Assembly: GCA_034435395.1 (NCBI GenBank)
Contig: DAOTXK010000267.1
Span: 1-11,381, forward strand
Direction: 5' to 3'
Source: DAOTXK01 sp034435395
Lineage (GTDB): Bacteria > Chloroflexota > Anaerolineae > Aggregatilineales > Ch27
DNA: 11,381 bases
Notes under the pieces: model-generated
Told to the model about the DNA's origin: nothing
The model's input: the letters and a program-made list of their open reading frames with translations, nothing else
Databases searched by the model: none
Translations under genes and position numbers: made by a program
In this document: piece after piece, positions 6,345 through 11,381 of the stretch
How positions within the stretch are numbered: position 1 is the stretch's first letter
Layout: every line of letters starts with the position of its first letter

Positions 6345-7901
6345 ATGGCTGGACAGCAGGTAGAGATCATCCAGCTAGAACCCCACGACGATGTGGTCTC
6401 CGTGCGCGACCGACTCTCGTTCACCGAGTCGCGCCGCGTCCTGCTGGTCTGGCCACCGACGGGGCGGGTGTTGAACCGGAAGCTGGACCTGGTGTTGCTT
6501 CAGCGGGAAGCCCGCCGCCGCGCTGCACGTCTGGCGCTCGTCACCACTGACCTGGAGGTTATCGACAACGCCAACGACCTGAACATCAGCGCCTTTCTCA
6601 CCATTGAGGAAAGCCAGCGCCAGCGCTGGAAGCGAGGCCGGTCCAAGGTTTTTGTCGATCGCGCGGACAAGCCGGAACACGAACCCACCCCCGACGAACT
6701 GCGCGATACCGCCAGCCGCCTGAAGGTTGAGCCGACACCCTCACAGATCAGCCTGCGACGCGCCTTGGCGATCCTGTTACTGGTGATGCTGTTGACAGGC
6801 ATAATGGCGGCTGGTTACATTTTCCTGCCGTCGGCCACCATCACGCTGACGCCCGCCCGCGAACATCTCGACGTGACCATCCGCGTGATCGCCGATCCTG
6901 GCGCTCGCGATGCTGACCTGACAGCCCACGTGATCCCAGCCACGCTGCTGGGTGTGGAGATCGAGGAAAGCGCCACGGTCGAGACAACGGGCACCGAGAC
7001 GGTCGATGCCGTCCCGTCCAGGGGCACCATCGTTTTCACCAACCTGACCAACCAGGCGGTGACCATCCCCGCCGGCACCACCGTCAGCACCAGCGTCGGC
7101 GCGATTATCCGCTTCCGCACGCTGGAGCCGGTCAACATCGCCGGGCAGCAGGGGGCCATCGCCGTCGTCGCCAACGAAGCCCTGCCGGAATTTGTCGGGC
7201 CGACCGGCAACGTTCCAGCCTACAGCATCGATCACCTGGACGGCCCTCTGGCCACGATCCTCACCGCGCAGAACTACGATCCAACGACCGGCGGCGCGGT
7301 CCCTGTTAACCGCGTCGTCTCCCAGGCCGATCATGACCGGCTGCTGGCCGCCGTCCGCCAGGCCATTCAGCAACGGGCATTGGGCGAGCTCACATCGCTG
7401 CTGGGCGGGGGACAGGCGATCATCCCGGAAACCGTTCACATCGCCGAAGAACGACCGGAATGGACGGCCTTCAGCGCCGCCGTCGGCGAACAGACTGACG
7501 TCGTCTCGCTGATGATGCGCGCCCGGGTGGAAGCCGTTGTCATCGACGACCGTATGGTCAACCAGGTTGCTTTCGCCGGCCTGACCGAGCGGATTCCTGC
7601 CGGTCAGGTCGTCGTGCCCCACACCATGACCTTTACGCGCGGGGGCATTGAAGCCCTCGACCCAAACGGGCGGGTAACCTTCCTGGCCAGCGTCGCCAGC
7701 GATGTCACTCAGGCTGTTGATGCCGACCAACTGCGGCGTAATCTGGCCGGTCGGACTTACGATGAAGTGATCGCCTACCTGTACCAGAACCTTAAACTCG
7801 CCCCCACTGCATCGCCGGGCATCATCATCTGGCCGGAGTTCTTCGGGCGGATGCCGGTGCTGCCAGGGCGGATCACGATCATCCTGCGAGATGCCTCATG
7901 A
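6345..7901 (+). CDS. single-pass membrane protein with baseplate J/gp47-like extracytoplasmic region
   Basis: This 518-residue protein has three parts. Residues 1-105 form a cytosolic alpha/beta domain (DDVVSVRDRL, RRVLLVWPP, LDLVLLQREARRRAARLALVTTD). A proline- and charge-rich linker reaches about 137, and residues 139-161 are one transmembrane helix after a basic LRRA, giving an N-in topology. The rest lies outside the membrane and is beta-rich, with a segment (TIVFTNLTNQAVTIPAGT) typical of proteins that databases call baseplate J/gp47 family, followed by a TTGG element and a repeated alpha/beta module. It ends in a short domain (TYDEVIAYL to LPGRITIIL). From memory this architecture is common in Chloroflexota and some Firmicutes outside any phage, so the phage-baseplate name reflects fold similarity and not function. 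No tail genes are nearby. The ribosome binding site is weak (GAGG at 3 bases). It overlaps ruvX by 4 bases, so co-translation is likely. The true role is unknown; envelope or surface work is inferred. Confidence 0.75.
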   Translation: MAGQQVEIIQLEPHDDVVSVRDRLSFTESRRVLLVWPPTGRVLNRKLDLVLLQREARRRAARLALVTTDLEVIDNANDLNISAFLTIEESQRQRWKRGRSKVFVDRADKPEHEPTPDELRDTASRLKVEPTPSQISLRRALAILLLVMLLTGIMAAGYIFLPSATITLTPAREHLDVTIRVIADPGARDADLTAHVIPATLLGVEIEESATVETTGTETVDAVPSRGTIVFTNLTNQAVTIPAGTTVSTSVGAIIRFRTLEPVNIAGQQGAIAVVANEALPEFVGPTGNVPAYSIDHLDGPLATILTAQNYDPTTGGAVPVNRVVSQADHDRLLAAVRQAIQQRALGELTSLLGGGQAIIPETVHIAEERPEWTAFSAAVGEQTDVVSLMMRARVEAVVIDDRMVNQVAFAGLTERIPAGQVVVPHTMTFTRGGIEALDPNGRVTFLASVASDVTQAVDADQLRRNLAGRTYDEVIAYLYQNLKLAPTASPGIIIWPEFFGRMPVLPGRITIILRDAS

Positions 7902-8359
7902 GCAACCCTCCGGGCCGCCTGCTGGGCATTGACCACGGGCGCAGGGTGATCGGCCTGGCCACCAGCGACTCCCTCGGCTTGCTGGCCTCACCGCTGCGCC
8001 TGCTCAGGCGTCGCTCCCGGCAGGAGGATTTCGTGCAGATCGCCGCCATCGTCAAAGAGGTCGAGGCATGTGAGATCATCGTTGGCATCCCCCTGCCCCC
8101 GCCGGATTTCCAGGGCCGTTCTCAGGCGGACATGGTGCGCCGGTGGGCTGGCCGCCTGGCGGCGGCGGTGCCGGTGCCGGTGCGCCTGTGGGACGAAACG
8201 CTGTCCTCGGAAGAAGCCGCTCACCTGTTGCGAGAACGCGGCGGGCGGCACCGGGAGCGCATCGACGATGCTGCCGCTGCCGTGATGCTGCAGAGTTATC
8301 TGGATGCCCTGCGAGAGGGGTTCGCCCCCCCGCCAGCGGTTGTCCCCGCCGACGACTGA
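7898..8359 (+). CDS. ruvX: RuvX/YqgF family RNase H-fold nuclease (putative Holliday junction resolvase)
   Basis: YqgF/RuvX proteins are small RNase H-fold nucleases linked to pre-16S rRNA 5' maturation and proposed as Holliday junction resolvases. The 153 residues cover the whole fold. The first strand is LLGIDHGRRVIGLATSD, with Asp12 as the first metal-binding acid. IIVGIPLP (60-67) is the second conserved strand. LWDETLSSEEA (98-107) supplies Asp99/Glu100, and the terminal IDDAAAAVMLQSYLD (122-136) supplies Asp123/Asp124. These match the family's acid pattern. The start codon overlaps the upstream stop codon (ATGA, 7898-7901), which implies translational coupling. The last dozen residues are a proline-rich tail. 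The position between alaS and mltG matches the Firmicutes order, which strengthens the call. Confidence 0.93.
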   Translation: MSNPPGRLLGIDHGRRVIGLATSDSLGLLASPLRLLRRRSRQEDFVQIAAIVKEVEACEIIVGIPLPPPDFQGRSQADMVRRWAGRLAAAVPVPVRLWDETLSSEEAAHLLRERGGRHRERIDDAAAAVMLQSYLDALREGFAPPPAVVPADD

Positions 8360-8373
8360 TCGGCTCACAAGCT

Positions 8374-8382
8374 GGAGAGGAG
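8374..8382 (+). promoter_or_regulatory. strong ribosome binding site of mltG
   Basis: GGAGAGGAG ends 7 bases before the ATG at 8390. It is the clearest Shine-Dalgarno sequence in the window and fixes the mltG start. It lies in the 30-base gap after ruvX, so mltG can be translated without coupling to ruvX. Confidence 0.75.
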
Positions 8383-8389
8383 TCCGCTC

Positions 8390-9505
8390 ATGCGCAAGCG
8401 GCGTTCAGTTTTGTTTCTGGCATCGGGCATCGGGGGTCTCATCGTGCTGTGCGCCGCAGTCGCCGGCCTCCTGGCGGCGATTGAACTTCACAACGGCCTC
8501 AACGTGCTGGAGGCCGCTTACCTGCGGTTGTGGCTCTCCTCGCGGGAAGCCGATCTGGACAGGCCGGGGGGCATGGACCCCAGCCCCATCATCTTTGTCG
8601 TCAGCCCCGGCGACACGGCAGCGGTTATCGGCCAAAACCTGGCGAACCAGGGCCTGATCATCGACGCGGACCTCTTCCGCAACTACGCCCGCTTTCACGG
8701 CCTTGACAGCCAGCTCGAAGCCGGGACATATTTCCTCAATAGCACCCAAACCATCCCCGAGATCGCCCTGGCGCTCACCGATTCCAGCCTGGCGTCGGTG
8801 ACGGTCCGGATTCTGGAGGGGTGGCGGCGGGAAGAAATCGCCGCGGCCATCGACGCCAATCCGCTGCTGAATTTTCACAGCGCGGACTTTCTGGCGGTCA
8901 CCGGCCCTGGGGCGGCGCTTCCCCCGGAATTTGCCCGTGATGTCGGCCTGCCCGGCGGAGCCTCTTTGGAAGGTTTCCTCTACCCGGACACCTACTACCT
9001 GCCGCCGGATGCGACCGCCACCGACCTGCGCGACACCCTACTGCGCACCTTCCAGGAGCGGGCAGATGCCTCAATCAGGGCTGCTGCCGAAGCCAGAGGC
9101 TTCACCCTCTTTGAGGTGGTGACTCTGGCTTCCATTGTGCAGCGGGAAGCCGTCCACGTGGACGAAGCGCCGCTGATCGCGGGCGTCTACCTGAATCGTT
9201 ATGCCATCGGCATGAATCTTGACGCCGACCCGACCGTCCAATATGCCATCGGTTATCGGGACGGGACATGGTGGCCCTCGATCACCGCCGATGACTATCG
9301 CACGGCCCAATCGCCCTACAACACTTACCTGCACGGTGGTTTGCCGCCCGGCCCCATTGCCAACCCGTCGCTGGCCGCCATTCGCGCCGTCGTCTACCCG
9401 GCAGAGTCAGATTATTACTACTTCCGCGCCGATTGCCAGGGCAGCGGTTACCATGTGTTCGCCGTCACCTTTGAAGAACACGTCGCTAACGGGAACTGTC
9501 CATGA
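8390..9505 (+). CDS. mltG: endolytic murein transglycosylase MltG
   Basis: MltG (YceG family) is a membrane-anchored lytic transglycosylase. It cuts nascent glycan strands inside the chain and is thought to set their length. The 371 residues start with a short basic stretch and one transmembrane helix (about 7-30), leaving the enzyme outside the membrane. A LysM-like subdomain follows (about 65-130, SPGDTAAVIGQNLANQGLI). The catalytic domain contains LEGFLYPDTYYL (193-204). The conserved Glu253 lies in LASIVQREA, corresponding to the catalytic glutamate of E. coli MltG, and is followed by AGVYLNR and LDADPTVQYA. The C-terminal motifs SPYNTYLHGGLPPGPIANPS and DYYYFRAD are intact. The length is typical, so the enzyme should be active. 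The stop codon overlaps the ATG of the next gene. Confidence 0.96.
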   Translation: MRKRRSVLFLASGIGGLIVLCAAVAGLLAAIELHNGLNVLEAAYLRLWLSSREADLDRPGGMDPSPIIFVVSPGDTAAVIGQNLANQGLIIDADLFRNYARFHGLDSQLEAGTYFLNSTQTIPEIALALTDSSLASVTVRILEGWRREEIAAAIDANPLLNFHSADFLAVTGPGAALPPEFARDVGLPGGASLEGFLYPDTYYLPPDATATDLRDTLLRTFQERADASIRAAAEARGFTLFEVVTLASIVQREAVHVDEAPLIAGVYLNRYAIGMNLDADPTVQYAIGYRDGTWWPSITADDYRTAQSPYNTYLHGGLPPGPIANPSLAAIRAVVYPAESDYYYFRADCQGSGYHVFAVTFEEHVANGNCP

Positions 9506-10527
9506 TCCGCCGCCGCTGCTCCTGGCCAGCCGCTGGCGTGACCGGCGCGCTCCTGGCCCTTCTCCTGGGCGCGTCGACACTGGCGGGCTGCATCGCCATC
9601 ACCGTCCCCGTCTATCGGATCGGCGTGGTCCTGCCGCTGGAAGGACGGTACCGCGAGGTCGGGTACGACGTTTTTTACGCCAGCCGGGTGGTCATCCTCA
9701 AGGCATTGCAGGTCGCCAGCGGACAGCCGTACCGCGTCGAACTGGTGATATATGACGACTTCGGCGAACCGGGGCGGGCGGTGGCCCCGGCTGAAGCGCT
9801 GGCGCGGGACCCCAGCGTGCTGGCCGTCGTCGGCCATTGGCGGCCAGATACCACCGCCGCTGCGGTCGCCGTCTACCAATCCGCCGAATTGCCCCTGATC
9901 ACGGCCCACGGTGATGCCGTCAGGCCAGGCACGCCCGGCGTTTACGTGCTCGACGCCCGCCCGGAAGAACGCCAGGCTGCTCTGAACGCCTACCTCAGCG
10001 CCCACAGCATCCAACCCGCCAGCGTCTACCAGGCCGAGTCCAGCGGGAGCGTGACCGAAGCGGCGGCGCTGGCGTTGGCTTCGGAAGCGCCCATCCGCAT
10101 CGGTTATGCCGACTGGGGCCTGTCCCAGTTCCGGGCGCTGATCCAGGAGGCCCTCGGCAATCACGACGGCCAGTTCTGGTTCATCACCAACGCCGTGCGG
10201 CCCGCCGATTTGCCGGCTGGCGCTCTCCTGAGCGAGACCATCGTCCGCCAGACCATCGACACTGGCGACCCCATCCTCCAGGAGCCAGGGCCTTACGCAC
10301 CGCTGGCCTATGACAGCATCACGCTGGCGCTGGAGGCCATCCGTCGCGCCTCAGCCGCCGGCCCGCTCACCCGACAGACGGTCGCCCAGGCCATTGCGGC
10401 CGTCGATGTGGACGGATACACCGGACACATCAGCTTTGGCCCGGATGGCTTCCGGCGGGAAGCCCCTCTGTACCTTTACCGCTGGGGAGATGAAAGCGCC
10501 CCGGTCCTGTTGGAGCGCCTGCCATAG
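9502..10527 (+). CDS. solute-binding-protein-like lipoprotein (type 1 periplasmic-binding fold)
   Basis: The N-terminus is a lipoprotein signal: basic start (MIRRR), a hydrophobic core and the lipobox LAGC with the lipidated cysteine at residue 30. The mature part resembles branched-chain amino acid ABC substrate-binding proteins of the LivJ/LivK type. It has YRIGVVLPLEG at 38-48, ELVIYDDFGEPGRAV at 80-94, the core VLAVVGHWRPDTTAAA at 107-121, a hinge-proximal PLAYDSITLALEAI (267-280) and a closing GYTGHISFGPDG (305-316). At 341 residues it is short for the family, and the second lobe looks trimmed. By eye, the Ser and Thr that hold the amino-acid backbone in LivJ are not obvious (RPDTT and TAHGD stand there), so its ligand may differ. 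No permease or ATPase gene is nearby. It overlaps mltG by 4 bases (ATGA) and has GGGA 7 bases upstream. A role in sensing or in cell-wall work with MltG is conjecture. Confidence 0.85.
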   Translation: MIRRRCSWPAAGVTGALLALLLGASTLAGCIAITVPVYRIGVVLPLEGRYREVGYDVFYASRVVILKALQVASGQPYRVELVIYDDFGEPGRAVAPAEALARDPSVLAVVGHWRPDTTAAAVAVYQSAELPLITAHGDAVRPGTPGVYVLDARPEERQAALNAYLSAHSIQPASVYQAESSGSVTEAAALALASEAPIRIGYADWGLSQFRALIQEALGNHDGQFWFITNAVRPADLPAGALLSETIVRQTIDTGDPILQEPGPYAPLAYDSITLALEAIRRASAAGPLTRQTVAQAIAAVDVDGYTGHISFGPDGFRREAPLYLYRWGDESAPVLLERLP

Positions 10528-10553
10528 CTGCCGCCTTCAACCTGCCGCACGGG

Positions 10554-11381
10554 CTAACTGGTGATGGTATCGTAGAACAGGGGCAGCGTGGACTGCGGAT
10601 AATTCCGGTAGACCACGGCTCGGGCCAGGCGGCCCCTGGCGGCCTCCAACTGGCTTTCGCTGTTGGCGTGAACGGTGAACGCCACCTGGCCAGGGCTGAC
10701 CTGGTCGCCAACCTTCAGGTGAGACACCACGCCGACGGCATGGTCAATGGCGTCGCCTTTTTTGGCCCGCCCGGCCCCCAGGTCCAGCGCCGCACGAGCG
10801 ACTTCCAGGGCGCTGATCTGAGCGACGTATCCCCCTTGCGGCACGGCTATCTCCTCAACCAGCCTCGCCTGCGGCAGCCGATCAGGATCGTCAACCATGC
10901 GGGCGTCGCCGCCCTGGGCAACCACCAGCTCGCGGAACTTCGCCAGGGCGTCTCCGTGCTGGAACCGGTCGGACAGCTCAGCCAGCGCGGCGGGGAGCGC
11001 CTCCGGCGACTGACGGCGCGCCAGGCGTAACATGTGCGCCGCCACGATCAGACAGTGTTCGCGCAGATCGGGCGGGCCGCCGCCGCGCAGCGTGTCAATC
11101 GCCTCGCGCACTTCCAGGGCATTACCCACGGCGCATCCCAGCGGCTGATTCATGTCGGAGATTAAGGCCACCATATCCCGCCCGACGTCGCGCCCGATCT
11201 CGACCATCAGGCGGGCCAGCTCCTTGGCGCGCTCAACCGTCCTCATGAACGCCCCCATTCCCACCTTCACATCGAGCACAATCCCCCGGGCACCGGCCGC
11301 GATCTTCTTACTCATGATGCTGCTGGCAATCAGCGGCAGGCTGGATACGGTAGCCGTCACGTCGCGCAGGGCGTACAGCAG
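10554..11381 (-). CDS. pyrimidine-nucleoside/thymidine phosphorylase, 5' end beyond the window
   Basis: This enzyme splits thymidine, and in the broader family uridine, with phosphate into the free base and (deoxy)ribose 1-phosphate for pyrimidine salvage. The visible 275 residues are roughly the last two thirds of a protein usually near 435. The frame runs open to the right edge and reads LLYALRDVTATV, so the GTG at 11360 is an internal valine and not the start. By alignment to E. coli DeoA, the active-site Arg171 (YALRD), Ser186 (ASSIMSKK) and Lys190 (first Lys of SKK) are all present, as is the signature DVKVGMGAFM. The C-terminal PYNP-type domain (about the last 75 residues, with KKGDAIDHAVGVVSHLKVGDQV) is complete to the TAG stop. 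The N-terminal helical domain with the phosphate-binding Gly-rich loop lies outside, so deoA and pdp cannot be told apart here. The gene converges on the lipoprotein gene across 26 bases with no evident terminator hairpin. Confidence 0.93.
   Translation of the reverse strand: MLYALRDVTATVSSLPLIASSIMSKKIAAGARGIVLDVKVGMGAFMRTVERAKELARLMVEIGRDVGRDMVALISDMNQPLGCAVGNALEVREAIDTLRGGGPPDLREHCLIVAAHMLRLARRQSPEALPAALAELSDRFQHGDALAKFRELVVAQGGDARMVDDPDRLPQARLVEEIAVPQGGYVAQISALEVARAALDLGAGRAKKGDAIDHAVGVVSHLKVGDQVSPGQVAFTVHANSESQLEAARGRLARAVVYRNYPQSTLPLFYDTITS

Noticed and set aside
3692..6424. A 910-codon open frame on the minus strand, antisense to almost all of alaS.
   Set aside because: It mirrors a perfectly conserved AlaRS gene in a GC-rich genome, where stop codons are rare in the complementary frame. 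Its translation is rich in His, Gly, Asp and Gln without any recognisable domain, and it has no matching promoter or ribosome binding site.
6777..7730. A 317-codon minus-strand open frame opposite the baseplate-J-like gene.
   Set aside because: It has the same GC-driven antisense pattern, with a Gly/Asp/Arg-rich translation and no domain. The plus-strand gene has operon context and a coherent membrane topology.
6345..7901. Prophage or contractile-injection system suggested by the baseplate-like domain.
   Set aside because: No tail, sheath, spike or capsid genes are in the window, and the protein has a transmembrane helix within a housekeeping operon.

Overview
The window is a GC-rich, gene-dense stretch of bacterial chromosome holding nine protein genes, eight of them complete. 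It has no tRNA, rRNA, CRISPR array, insertion sequence or sign of a prophage. The likely source is a member of the Chloroflexota, perhaps Anaerolineae. That is inferred from the high GC content and from the 518-residue single-pass membrane protein behind alaS, whose N-terminal cytosolic domain and baseplate-J-like repeats I associate with that phylum. No single gene here proves the taxonomy.

Left part (1-2700). A FabH-type 3-oxoacyl-ACP synthase III (+) carries an unusual arginine-rich C-terminal tail and converges on tyrS (-), a tyrosyl-tRNA synthetase with an S4 domain. tyrS is divergent from an unrecognised 213-residue protein (+, 2700-3341). The divergent intergenic region holds a candidate promoter for each gene and three consecutive inverted repeats, two of which share bases and so could not both form.

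Centre and right (3342-10527). A terminator-like hairpin follows the 213-residue gene. After it comes a near-consensus promoter (TTGGCA, 17 bases, TATAAT) and a tightly packed operon: alaS, the baseplate-J-like membrane protein, ruvX, mltG, and a solute-binding-protein-like lipoprotein. The gaps are 25 bases, a 4-base ATGA overlap, 30 bases, and another 4-base ATGA overlap. Firmicutes such as Bacillus subtilis keep alaS, a small gene (yrzL/ireB), ruvX (yrrK) and mltG (yrrL) together, so this is an old neighbourhood in which the slot after alaS is filled by a different protein. The products join translation (AlaRS), nucleic-acid processing (RuvX) and the cell envelope (membrane protein, MltG, lipoprotein).

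Right edge. A pyrimidine-nucleoside/thymidine phosphorylase gene (-) converges on the operon with a 26-base gap. Its 5' part lies beyond the window.

Most of the window is ordinary housekeeping. The items worth a second look are the FabH tail, the nested inverted repeats between tyrS and the unknown gene, the unknown gene itself, and the two envelope proteins of unclear role that flank ruvX-mltG.
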